The notes below the pieces were generated by a model. That model worked only from the letters and a program-made list of their open reading frames with translations. It was not told where the DNA came from and ran no database searches. A program made the position numbers and the translations under genes. A stretch of 64,000 nt of DNA from contig NZ_JAGSPC010000001.1 of assembly GCF_019204045.1 (NCBI RefSeq), forward strand, positions 1 to 64,000. Direction: 5' to 3'. Below, piece by piece: positions 9,197 to 17,854 of the stretch. The DNA comes from Erythrobacter crassostreae (lineage in GTDB: Bacteria > Pseudomonadota > Alphaproteobacteria > Sphingomonadales > Sphingomonadaceae). Each line of letters starts with the position of its first letter. The stretch's first letter is position 1.

Positions 9197-10801
9197 ATGA
9201 ATACCGTCAGAAGAGCATCTTTAATGCTGGCGGCTTTGACCGCTGGCTCTGCGATCATGCCCGAACTAGCGTCAGCCAAGGGCCTGCCGGCAGAATCGTG
9301 CAAACAGCTATTCGATCACGCCAAGGCCGGAAGTGAAACGATATTCCCGTCAGAGGCCAGCGGCGACTTCGAATATCTCGATGGCGCCGAGCTCCATACG
9401 CCTGATATGCTGCGCGCGGCCTTAAAACGCATTCGGTCATCGGAACATTCCGGTGCCAAAACACCGGTCGTCCTGATAGCGCGCGGGAACTTTGACGGAT
9501 GGCTGTTTCAGGGAACCAATCCTGACAATTTGCCCGTTTGTTTTAATCAAAGCTCACTTGCCGGATCGAACTGGGAAAACGCTGATTATCCCGGGGTTGG
9601 GTTCCTTCAGTCTGATCTCACAGACGCCAATTTCCGAAGAGCACGCATAGAAAACGCCATCTTCCACGATTCCGCCTTAACGAATGCGATCATGCAGGAC
9701 GCTTTCATCAAAGGCGGCCGGTTCAGCGGAAGCTGGGCCCGCAGCGTGACGAACTGGGACCTTTCAGGCTCCGACTTGACCCAATTCGTATTTGATTGCG
9801 GGATAACGATAGGCGATGGCTGCACGCTGGAGCGGGATGGAATAAAATTCGCATACGCCAATCTGGAAAAAGCTGATATTTCGTCCTTCCCGACTTGGGG
9901 AACTGCGGATTTCGACGGTGCTGTTTTCAAGTCAACCAAGATTGCCCCAAAGCAGATACGCTATCTGGTCGGGATTAATCCAGTGGGCACTATCGTGCTC
10001 CACGGCGGAAATGAACGGTCATATCTTACCAAATCGCATTTCCAGCAATTGCATGCCCTCTCGAAAATCGTCGTCGAAGAGAAGAGCGAGCCATCATTTC
10101 AGTGCTCTGACGCCCGCACAATTGTCGAGAAATTGATCTGCGGCGAGTATGAGACAAGGCTGCGTACACTCGATCGTCGTATGACCTTTCTCTACACAAA
10201 TGGTTGGCCTCACCATTCACCTGGTCTCCAACCTCAGCGCGCGTGGCTAAAAGAGCGAAACAAGTGCGAGGATGCAGACTGTGTTGAGACCGCTTACAAT
10301 GATCGGATTAACGCGGTTTTGGCGGCCAACGGAGAACCGATGTTTCTGGATTTGGGAGAAAGTGCATACTTCATCCCGGACACTATTGGCCTCCCGAAAA
10401 GCATCATCGGATCAGAGCTTTATGAACGTATCGTTCCCGCAGTCGCAGGCGAAGCGATGGCAAGCGTCCGTATAACCCGTGAGCTGGACGGCACCTATTC
10501 CGCGATCGGACAATCAATCGGGGCGAATGCACACATATGCTCGCTCAGCGGCACGAGTCTCTCATTCGACAGCACAAGCGGTTGGTTTTCCAGCACAGAT
10601 GAAGGCAGTAATTCGTGGCCGCTATTTCAAATCATCCGCGACGAACTGACGATTTACAAGAACGGTCGATTCTCAGATTCTCGCCCCGAAAATAGCTCGG
10701 CGTTTGTCAGCTGCGGCGCGCGCGCCTACTTTCCAGACATGCAGCGGATTTTCTACGATACTGAAAAGCTTGCAGCTTTAATCGCATTTCCTGACGACTA
10801 G
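9197..10801 (+). CDS. secreted pentapeptide-repeat protein with LprI-like domain
   Basis: 534 residues from ATG 9197, preceded by AAGGGA; a GTG-type extension back to 9125 would bury the signal peptide (MNTVRRASLML...ELASAK). Residues about 115-250 contain pentapeptide-like A(D/N)LxX units (SSLAGSNWENADY, SDLTDANFRRARIENA). Residues about 299-376 match the lysozyme-inhibitor LprI family: an FxCxxARTxVEKLIC opening, a helical middle, QRAWLKERNKC and CVETAYNDRI, with four conserved cysteines. LprI proteins bind and inhibit vertebrate lysozymes, but the domain is also widespread in environmental bacteria. The last 150 residues are unassigned. Its promoter shares the dyad at 9069-9080. Confidence 0.8.
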   Translation: MNTVRRASLMLAALTAGSAIMPELASAKGLPAESCKQLFDHAKAGSETIFPSEASGDFEYLDGAELHTPDMLRAALKRIRSSEHSGAKTPVVLIARGNFDGWLFQGTNPDNLPVCFNQSSLAGSNWENADYPGVGFLQSDLTDANFRRARIENAIFHDSALTNAIMQDAFIKGGRFSGSWARSVTNWDLSGSDLTQFVFDCGITIGDGCTLERDGIKFAYANLEKADISSFPTWGTADFDGAVFKSTKIAPKQIRYLVGINPVGTIVLHGGNERSYLTKSHFQQLHALSKIVVEEKSEPSFQCSDARTIVEKLICGEYETRLRTLDRRMTFLYTNGWPHHSPGLQPQRAWLKERNKCEDADCVETAYNDRINAVLAANGEPMFLDLGESAYFIPDTIGLPKSIIGSELYERIVPAVAGEAMASVRITRELDGTYSAIGQSIGANAHICSLSGTSLSFDSTSGWFSSTDEGSNSWPLFQIIRDELTIYKNGRFSDSRPENSSAFVSCGARAYFPDMQRIFYDTEKLAALIAFPDD

Positions 10802-11004
10802 TTTTCATCCTGTTCGTGGGAGGAAATTGCTGCGCCTTCCGCGAAGTGCGATTTTCCAGAAGAGAAAGATTTAAACGGCTCGATGCGAACCAAAGTCATC
10901 TGTTTGCGCGACTGCGCCAAATGCTCAAACAAACGGCCAATCGTGCTCGCTTGACTGCTTGAAACCGGTTTACCCAAGGCGCCGCCGAAACAGCGGCATG
11001 GGGT

Positions 11005-12060
11005 TCAAACGTTTTCGCAGAGCATTTCATCCTGAAGAAAAGCTCTGCTGTGGTAGGCTGTACCGTACCGACCACCGCCCTGATGGTTTTGCTCAAAAAA
11101 AGCGTTGATCGCATAGCATTTGCCATCTGCCGCCTTAATGGCGAAATTAGCCAATCGGTTTCTTCTCAGAATTCGCCCGGTTAACTCGTTGCGTTCTAAG
11201 AACCAGTTCGCCGATTCCAGATGCACCTTCAAAACTTGGACACTGGAGAATTCGCGGCGGATCCCACGGCTCGATGAGAGCGCACTCGCCAACTGTTTTT
11301 CTACCGCCTGATTTTTGGCGGCAGCCGGACGCAGCCTGGTTTCTGCGATCTCGGCAACACGCTCTATATTTTGCTGCTGCAGAAGGTCGTCAAAATTCCC
11401 CGAATTGGCGAGCAGCCTAGCAGAAAATGCGTTGGCGGTGCTCACTTCCGCGTTTGCAGGAAAAAGTTGCTCCATCAAGCGCAGCTTCTCATGTGTGCGC
11501 GCGAGATCCAGCTGCGCACTGATCTTGACATCGGCTGCGGTATTCGGGTCGGCCAGCAGACTTTCTATTTCTGATAGTTTCGTCGATTTGTCATTTGTCC
11601 AATATCGAACATCAGTAAGAGTTCGAGCCATGCTACGACTCGTCGTATCTTGTGTGGCTTGAGACAGTTCAGATGTGATCTCCCTCGACATCGATTGTCG
11701 CAGCTCGCTCAATTGCTTCTTAATGACGTCAATATCGGCCGTAGAATTATACCTCCGCACCGAGAGATTTCGGATTTTGCGGAACATTTCCGCAACCAAT
11801 TTGTTCAGGCGGCGATGCTCGTACATCTGTTCTCTTGTGATGCGCGGCAGGCGCTCTCTCGCTTGCAAGGTGGAACTGGAGGCCAGATGTTGCTTCGACA
11901 TGATCAGCAAGGCGGTCGATTGATCACTCAATCTGCATTGCACGGTTGAACAGGCTTGGCTGCCTTGGATGCTTGCTGTGTGCTGATGCCGCGCTGCTAC
12001 CGCCCCAGCGGGCAGGTTTACAGCGATTGCTGTGGTGAGAAATAACATCTGTTTCCGCAT
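11005..12060 (-). CDS. secreted coiled-coil protein with C-terminal GKCY/CEN domain (paralogue 2)
   Basis: 351 residues with an N-terminal signal peptide (ends AGAVAA). The centre is strongly helical (ITREQMYEHRRLNKLVAEMF, then KKQLSELRQSMSREI), consistent with coiled coil. The C-terminal 65 residues parallel the protein at 8039-9007: W-x3-RN-x2-G, AI/AIKxxD, GKCY and a terminal M-x-CEN. The two genes therefore look like diverged paralogues flanking the LprI-domain gene. A perfect regulon dyad ends 70 bases upstream. No known family is recognised; the shared Cys pair is the best handle for structure prediction. Confidence 0.75.
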   Translation of the reverse strand: MRKQMLFLTTAIAVNLPAGAVAARHQHTASIQGSQACSTVQCRLSDQSTALLIMSKQHLASSSTLQARERLPRITREQMYEHRRLNKLVAEMFRKIRNLSVRRYNSTADIDVIKKQLSELRQSMSREITSELSQATQDTTSRSMARTLTDVRYWTNDKSTKLSEIESLLADPNTAADVKISAQLDLARTHEKLRLMEQLFPANAEVSTANAFSARLLANSGNFDDLLQQQNIERVAEIAETRLRPAAAKNQAVEKQLASALSSSRGIRREFSSVQVLKVHLESANWFLERNELTGRILRRNRLANFAIKAADGKCYAINAFFEQNHQGGGRYGTAYHSRAFLQDEMLCENV

Positions 12061-12129
12061 GGTCTGTTGCGTCGCTTTCTTCCGGATGGAGTCACGAAAG
12101 CAATAGTACCGGAGTGGATGACTGCATAA

Positions 12130-12141
12130 CCACAGATGTGG
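12130..12141. promoter_or_regulatory. perfect regulon dyad upstream of paralogue 2
   Basis: CCACAGATGTGG is a perfect CCACA-N2-TGTGG dyad lying 70 bases before the ATG at 12060. It is the most distal site of the island, about 7 kb from the regulator gene. Confidence 0.6.
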
Positions 12142-12544
12142 TCCAAGAGCTATGAGTTCTCTTGATTATCCGTTCAGTCGCCCAACCCAAAAAACACTTC
12201 GCGTCAACAGGGTATCTGATCAATATGTCCGCAAGTGGGCCGGTAGGCGACTGTCCGCTCCTGGGTGACGAGGCGCCAAATGCAGCCCGTCAGCAAACGA
12301 CCCATTTGCAGACATTGTAAAGGTCAAAACGATATCGGTCAGATGAGGAATTTGGGACACCGCGATCCGAATGAACTCGGTAGTCTACTGCTTCACTTAA
12401 CGGGAAAGTCTGGTCGGCGAAGCGGAGCTAGACTTTGCCCACGCACTGGCCATTGCAGGCTAGTAGCCTGTGTTTTTCGCATAGCTGCTTGCTGTCGTTG
12501 TCGTTGGGGCTGCAGAGGCGGTGCTGATCAATGTAGCGATCCGG
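12142..12544. other. 400-base stretch without a confident gene
   Basis: Short open frames exist (for example a Cys/Arg-rich 96-codon frame from 12265), but they have poor initiation context and implausible composition. I see no RNA gene, terminator or repeat. It may be decayed sequence at the edge of the envelope island. Confidence 0.5.
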
Positions 12545-13462
12545 CTAAGACATAATTCCATTAGGCGGGTCTTTCGCAAGCAGCGCGTCCCATATCCTCT
12601 GGACGGTAGGGCGCTTGTTGTGGCGTGAGGAAAAAATCAGGATCTCCAGGTCGGCCACGTACTCGTCGGAGATCGGTCGAAACGAAGCGGTTTCACGGAC
12701 ATGCTCTGCGATGGTTTCCGGCAGCCAAGCGATCCCCAACCCTTCACGCGCTGCCGTGGCTAAACTCTCAGCCAAAGTGGCGCGGTAGACTGTCCGCAAC
12801 CTGCGTTCGAACGCCGCATTGTTGATCATGTTTCGAAGCACGCGCGACATTATCGACGTTGGCCCATATTCCAGCAGCGGTATCGGGGTATCGTTATCTG
12901 CATCCAGAATACCGGCGAACTTTGTCGTATCGCCATATGGAAGAACACGATCAGCCGAGATCACCAGTCGCGGGTAATCATCGACATCGACATCAAACGG
13001 AATAGCGGCATGATTGTAGCAGATGAAGAAGTCGCAAGTGCCGTTTCGCAAGGCGTAAAGATATTCTTCGATCGTTCGCGTTTCAGGAACAATGGCGGCC
13101 TCAAATGGAGGAACCTGTCTGTGAAGGTCCGCCACCAACCTAGGGAGGAAATTGAGCGCAAGTGTGTGAAGGCAGGCGATGGTGACACCACGCTCGCTGA
13201 TCCTGGCATAGTTCGCAGCCGCTGCCTGCGCTTCGCTGGCCTGCTTAATTATTGCACTGCCGCTGCTCATGAATTCAGTCCCTGCAGCGGTTAGACGAAT
13301 GGGATGTTCGGTGCGATCAACCAGTTCAGCGCAGGCCCATTGTTCAAGCGCTTTGATCCGTCTGCTCAGCGCCGATTGAGTTACAAATCGCGCCTCAGCG
13401 GCTCGGGCAAAGTGCCCAAGTCTTGCAACTGCAGCCAAATCCTCAAGCCATTTGAGCTCCAA
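12545..13462 (-). CDS. LysR-family transcriptional regulator
   Basis: 305 residues. The N-terminal winged helix-turn-helix is typical (LEDLAAVARLGHFARAAEAR, then TQSALSRRIKALEQW), followed by a LysR substrate-binding fold (TIACLHTLALNFLPRLVADL...GLGIAWLPE). It is transcribed away from the S9 peptidase gene, and the 127-base gap holds a TTC-N7-GAA dyad of the T-N11-A type used by LysR proteins. The arrangement implies that it controls the peptide/aspartate locus to its right and itself. The inducer is unknown; a peptide or aspartate is plausible from context. Confidence 0.9.
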   Translation of the reverse strand: MELKWLEDLAAVARLGHFARAAEARFVTQSALSRRIKALEQWACAELVDRTEHPIRLTAAGTEFMSSGSAIIKQASEAQAAAANYARISERGVTIACLHTLALNFLPRLVADLHRQVPPFEAAIVPETRTIEEYLYALRNGTCDFFICYNHAAIPFDVDVDDYPRLVISADRVLPYGDTTKFAGILDADNDTPIPLLEYGPTSIMSRVLRNMINNAAFERRLRTVYRATLAESLATAAREGLGIAWLPETIAEHVRETASFRPISDEYVADLEILIFSSRHNKRPTVQRIWDALLAKDPPNGIMS

Positions 13463-13507
13463 AACTCTTACCTTTCAAAGTCTTGCAATTTCCGCATTGA
13501 GGCTAAC

Positions 13508-13526
13508 GACTTCGGAATTTGAAGTC
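13508..13526. promoter_or_regulatory. LysR-type T-N11-A dyad
   Basis: GACTTC-GGAATTT-GAAGTC is a perfect 6+7+6 inverted repeat that contains T-N11-A. It lies 46 bases before the LysR start and 64 bases before the peptidase start, in the divergent promoter gap. Confidence 0.55.
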
Positions 13527-13589
13527 GACCGTGATTTCGTCTCTCGTTTGCCTGGGACAGCGGCCAGACGCGGCACCAAATTGGGGGAA

Positions 13590-15677
13590 ATGACCATCAA
13601 GCGAGGATTTCGTTACGGCAGCATGGTCGCAACAGGTTTGTGGGGGCTATGTGGATGGCCGGGACTGACAATGGCGGAGCAGATGCCTCAGAGTGAGCCG
13701 CTGCGTTCCGCGCCGCTCGGCCCGGTCGAATTCGTCGAACTGCCGCGGCTCTCCAACGTATCAGCCAGTGATGACGGAAGCTATCTGAGCTACATTCTTT
13801 CGGAACCTGATTGGGAAAAGGACGAGCGTAAGGAAACGCTCAAGGTACTTCGTTGCAGCGATGGCCAATGCGGCGAGACGATGCTTGAGCAGCTACCTGG
13901 AAAACCAGAAACCGGGGCCATCTGGCGGCCGGGTTCGCATCAGTTTGTGGTTTTGGCAGAGACCGGCAAGAATGATGATGAACAAGCCTATCTGATCGAT
14001 CCCGCCGCCAATGAAAGCGCCCGAATCACGGATCATGCAGGGGGAATACGGCAGGTCAGCTGGCTGCCGAATGGAACAGGGCTGGTGTTCGAAGGGGACA
14101 CCCCGGCAGAGGACGAATTTTCAAAGAAGTGGCGGATTGAAGCATTCGGCAGCGACGAGAGCGAAACGCTTTATCACCTTGATCTTGCAACCGGCGAGGC
14201 CCGCGCTGTGTTTTCGAGCGCGGGGATAATCGAGGGCTATTCGCTCTCAGAAGACGAAGAGCATCTGATCTTACGCCAGCGCTTCGATCCGCAAATTGAA
14301 GATCGCAATTCAGCGGAACTTTGGCGAGTTAGTCTGGTGAGCGGCGCGGCGCAGCAGCTCACCGACAACCGATATCGCGAGAATTCAGCGCGACTCTCGC
14401 CTGATGGATCCTCATTCGCTTTCATCGCCACTGTTAATGCGTTGGGCGAGCCCTATTTCGAGGACAATCTGTTCGTCCAGTCAGTAGGGGATGCTGAGCC
14501 GCGGCTGCTGTTGCCGGATGAGCCGCTCGAAGTGCTCGATATCGCTTGGGACAAGTCGGGCGAGGCGATCTGGTTCGTTGGCAATAGCGGGCTGCGCTCC
14601 CAGCTTTACCGCGTGCGGGTGAGCGACGGATCATTGACGCAAATCACTGATGGCGATCATGCCCTGCGTGATTGGCTCTACAACCCTTCTACCGGAAGAC
14701 ATCTCGGCCGCTTTGCCAATGGAGCGAAGCCGGGCGAAGTGTATGAAATCAATCCCCGCAGCGGAAAAGCTGAGCCGCTTTCCAACGTCTATTCTGCCGC
14801 CCTAAGCGAAGTGGATTTGCCAAAGCAGCGCAGCTTCTCTTGGCGAGCGGCTGATGAGCAGCGGCTTGAAGGATTGCTTGTTTATCCCCTCGGCTACCAA
14901 GAGGGCGAGCAATATCCCCTGGTTACGATCACTCACGGCGGTCCGCGCTCTTCTGCCCAATTCGGCAGCTGGAATGCCTCCCGCTATATCTCCGTGCTCG
15001 CAGGCCAGGGCTACGCCGTGTTCCTCCCCAACCATCGCGGCGGAACAGGCTATGGCGATGCCTTCATGCGCGACATGGTCGGCAACTATTTCCGCAACGC
15101 TCATACCGATGTGCTGAGCGGCGTCGATGCTTTGGTAGCCGAAGGTATTGCGGATCCGGACCGGCTGATCAAAATGGGCTGGAGCGCGGGCGGCCATATG
15201 ACCAACAAGCTGATTACCGTGACCGACCGATTTGCTGTAGCTTCGTCGGGCGCGGGCGTCGCTGACTGGGTCTCGCTATATGGTGAGAGCGATCGCCGCT
15301 CCGGCAGAACCCCGTGGTTTGGGGGAACGCCCTGGAAAGAGGGCGCACCGCTTTCCTCCTTTCGCTCGCAGTCGCCGATCTTCAACGCGTGGAAAGTCAC
15401 CACGCCCACTCTGTTTTGGAGCGGCAAAAACGACGTTCGCGTTCCTCCCACTCAAGGGATCATGATGTTCAGAGCGGTGCGTGACACCGGCACGCCGACC
15501 GCGCTCCATCTTGGCAAGGGGGAGCCGCACAATTTCAAGCGGCCAAGAAATGTCCTCTTCAAGATCAATCGTGAACTCGCCTGGTTTGCTGAGCACCTCG
15601 GACGGCCAGCCTACAAGCCGGACTTGCCCGCTCTTGAGCCGGACACCGATGAAGCCAAGGATACTGCCAAGCCATGA
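13590..15677 (+). CDS. exported S9 (prolyl oligopeptidase-family) peptidase
   Basis: 695 residues from ATG 13590, chosen because GGGGGA precedes it and a signal peptide (MTIKRGF...LTMAEQ) then begins. The N-terminal 400 residues show repeated beta-propeller strands (LSPDGSSFAF, DIAWDKSGEAIWFV). The C-terminal alpha/beta-hydrolase carries the nucleophile Ser in MGWSAGGH, Asp in SGKNDVRVPP and His in KGEPHNFKRP. The family releases dipeptides or acyl-amino acids from oligopeptides, here probably in the periplasm. The stop overlaps the start of the next gene by four bases (ATGA), so the carrier is translationally coupled. Confidence 0.92.
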   Translation: MTIKRGFRYGSMVATGLWGLCGWPGLTMAEQMPQSEPLRSAPLGPVEFVELPRLSNVSASDDGSYLSYILSEPDWEKDERKETLKVLRCSDGQCGETMLEQLPGKPETGAIWRPGSHQFVVLAETGKNDDEQAYLIDPAANESARITDHAGGIRQVSWLPNGTGLVFEGDTPAEDEFSKKWRIEAFGSDESETLYHLDLATGEARAVFSSAGIIEGYSLSEDEEHLILRQRFDPQIEDRNSAELWRVSLVSGAAQQLTDNRYRENSARLSPDGSSFAFIATVNALGEPYFEDNLFVQSVGDAEPRLLLPDEPLEVLDIAWDKSGEAIWFVGNSGLRSQLYRVRVSDGSLTQITDGDHALRDWLYNPSTGRHLGRFANGAKPGEVYEINPRSGKAEPLSNVYSAALSEVDLPKQRSFSWRAADEQRLEGLLVYPLGYQEGEQYPLVTITHGGPRSSAQFGSWNASRYISVLAGQGYAVFLPNHRGGTGYGDAFMRDMVGNYFRNAHTDVLSGVDALVAEGIADPDRLIKMGWSAGGHMTNKLITVTDRFAVASSGAGVADWVSLYGESDRRSGRTPWFGGTPWKEGAPLSSFRSQSPIFNAWKVTTPTLFWSGKNDVRVPPTQGIMMFRAVRDTGTPTALHLGKGEPHNFKRPRNVLFKINRELAWFAEHLGRPAYKPDLPALEPDTDEAKDTAKP

Positions 15678-16897
15678 TTACCAATGACAGCGTTATTCTC
15701 GGCCTGCTTGCCGCAGTGCTCCTCTTTGTTGGACTGACCCGTCAGCTCGGCGGCGGATGGCAGAAATTCTACACTTTCGTTCCGGTGATCCTGGTTTGTT
15801 ATCTTGTGCCATCTTTGATGCGGACGTTCGGATTGATCGACACCTCGGAATCGAACCTGTGGCCGATTGCAAAGGACTACTTCCTGCCAGCAGCCCTCGT
15901 TCTGCTGACGCTGTCGATCGATATGAAGGCGATTTTGGGACTTGGTCCCAAGGCGCTGATCATGTTCTTCACCGCCACTATTGGTATCGTTATCGGCGGG
16001 CCGATCGCGCTTTGGATCGTGGTGCAGTTTGACCCGAGCATCCTTGGCGAAGGCGAAAATGCTGCCTGGCGAGGTCTTGCGACGCTCGCGGGCAGCTGGA
16101 TTGGGGGCGGTGCTAATCAGACGGCTATGCTCGAAATCTACGGCTACAATCCGGAGCGCTATGCGGCACTGGTAGCGGTCGACATTATCGTTGCAAATAT
16201 CTGGATGATCTTCCTGCTTTATGGTGCAGGCGCCCCCGAAAAAATCGATCGCTGGCTGAAGGCTGATACGTCGGCGATTGAGCGGCTGCGCGATAAGATG
16301 GCCGATTACAGCGCCTCGGTCGAACGCACCACTACAGCCAATGACTGGATGGTTTTGGGAGGCTTCACCCTAGCGGCAGTTGGGCTGTCGCATCTGGGCG
16401 GCGGAGCCATTGCAGCGCTGTTTGAGCAAGCATTCTCAAGCAGCGACGGCGTGCTTGCCAGCAAGTTCTTTTGGGTGGTTGTAATCGCCACGACCATCGG
16501 TTTGGGCGCAAGCTTCACCCGCGCCCGCGATCTCGAAGGAGTAGGCGCCTCAAAACTCGGGACCGTGTTCATATTCCTGCTGGTTACCGTAATTGGCACC
16601 AAGATGGACATTCTTCAGTTGGGCGATGCGCCCTCGTTCTTCGCGATTGGCATTATCTGGATGCTGATCCACACCACGCTTCTCTTGATCGTCGGTAAGA
16701 TCATCCGCGCGCCGTTCTTCTTCATCGCCGTGGGCAGCAAGGCTAACGTCGGAGGCGCGGCATCCGCGCCGGTTGTGGCTGGTGCCTTTCACCCCGCCCT
16801 TGCTCCGGTGGGCGTGTTGCTGGCGGTATTGGGATATGCTCTTGGAACCTATGCCGCGATCTTAACCGCCGAACTCATGAGTATGGTTGGCGGATAG
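15674..16897 (+). CDS. DUF819-family membrane carrier
   Basis: 407 residues, with about ten hydrophobic helices and little soluble sequence. It resembles the YjcL/DUF819 family, which lies close to sodium:glutamate-type symporters and often sits next to peptidase genes. Glycine-rich loops (GSWIGGGANQTAM, GSKANVGGAASAP) occur in both halves, as in inverted-repeat carriers with two re-entrant elements. Context between an exported peptidase and an aspartyl peptidase suggests it moves dipeptides or acidic amino acids across the inner membrane. That substrate is inference; no member I can name has been characterised for it. Confidence 0.85.
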   Translation: MITNDSVILGLLAAVLLFVGLTRQLGGGWQKFYTFVPVILVCYLVPSLMRTFGLIDTSESNLWPIAKDYFLPAALVLLTLSIDMKAILGLGPKALIMFFTATIGIVIGGPIALWIVVQFDPSILGEGENAAWRGLATLAGSWIGGGANQTAMLEIYGYNPERYAALVAVDIIVANIWMIFLLYGAGAPEKIDRWLKADTSAIERLRDKMADYSASVERTTTANDWMVLGGFTLAAVGLSHLGGGAIAALFEQAFSSSDGVLASKFFWVVVIATTIGLGASFTRARDLEGVGASKLGTVFIFLLVTVIGTKMDILQLGDAPSFFAIGIIWMLIHTTLLLIVGKIIRAPFFFIAVGSKANVGGAASAPVVAGAFHPALAPVGVLLAVLGYALGTYAAILTAELMSMVGG

Positions 16898-16908
16898 GCT
16901 GAACCCTG

Positions 16909-17616
16909 ATGGCGAAGAACACCAGACACATCCTGGCGATGAGCAATTCCTCTGCGTTTTTCGCGGAGCCTTCCACGACGCCAGTATTAGCCAAATATCT
17001 GATGGGGCTCACGGGAAAAGACCGCCCGACTATAGTGCATGTTGGCGCGGCAAATGGAGACTCTGCGGAAAAGTCGGGCAAGTTTTTTGCTCTCGCGCAA
17101 ATTGCTGGGTTTGAGCCCAGACATCTGAACCTGTTCGCACTGGAAGATGGCAATCCAGAGACCTTCTTCACAGGCGCCGACGCGATCTATATCGATGGCG
17201 GCTCCACCAGAAATCTTAGGGCGCTGCTGAAAGAGTGGTCAGCCGATAAAGCGTTGAAACGTGCCTACAAAAATGGCGTCGTGTTGTCTGGCGCAAGTGC
17301 CGGGGCAAACATCCTGTTTGAATGGGGAATGACGGACTCGGTCAAGACGCGGATCGAGGCGACACGCGGCCTCGGAATACTCAAGGGCACCATGTCGGTC
17401 CATTCTGATGTTAGGGAAGATCGGGGTGAAGCGCTTGAGAAGCATCTCAACGGAATCGATGCGACATATCCGGCCTATGCGATCAATGATGGCACCGCGT
17501 TGCACTTTGAGAACGAGGTTTTGCATCATGCAATCTCTCTAAACGAGAGCGCAAATATGGGCGTGGACGAAAATGGTGAAGGGCTGATCCCTCACCCCGT
17601 TTCTCAAATTTCCTAG
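16909..17616 (+). CDS. S51-family peptidase (aspartyl dipeptidase / cyanophycinase type)
   Basis: 235 residues without a signal peptide. It has the S51 core: YIDGGSTRNLRALLKEW, corresponding to the GGGNT region, and the nucleophile elbow LSGASAGANI with the catalytic Ser. Other members are PepE, which cleaves Asp-Xaa dipeptides, and cyanophycinase, which cleaves beta-Asp-Arg polymers. At this length it is closer to PepE than to most cyanophycinases (often 250-270 residues or more). It starts 12 bases after the carrier gene. Its product aspartate is the substrate of the lyase encoded 3.4 kb downstream, making a consistent pathway. Confidence 0.85.
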   Translation: MAKNTRHILAMSNSSAFFAEPSTTPVLAKYLMGLTGKDRPTIVHVGAANGDSAEKSGKFFALAQIAGFEPRHLNLFALEDGNPETFFTGADAIYIDGGSTRNLRALLKEWSADKALKRAYKNGVVLSGASAGANILFEWGMTDSVKTRIEATRGLGILKGTMSVHSDVREDRGEALEKHLNGIDATYPAYAINDGTALHFENEVLHHAISLNESANMGVDENGEGLIPHPVSQIS

Positions 17617-17854
17617 AACGCCCGTTTCGACATATTATGACAATTCTATCGCAGTAAACAGCTTTTTGGGAGAGGTTGCTCGCTGAGTTTTGAAAAAATC
17701 TTTCAATTTGAGCATCTTGCGTTTTTGACATCGGTTAGCGCCTATTCGGAATTAGATGCCTCCCGCGATTTTGGTCAGCCTCTCCTTCCGACCTACCAAG
17801 TGGTGGGTCTTGTGCCGGGGCTGGCAAACGAAAATCAGACAGGGAGGTTTTGAA

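Noticed and set aside
12265-12555. 96-codon frame rich in Cys and Arg, overlapping the LysR 3' end
   Set aside because: Composition is implausible, there is no clear SD, and it overlaps a confident gene.
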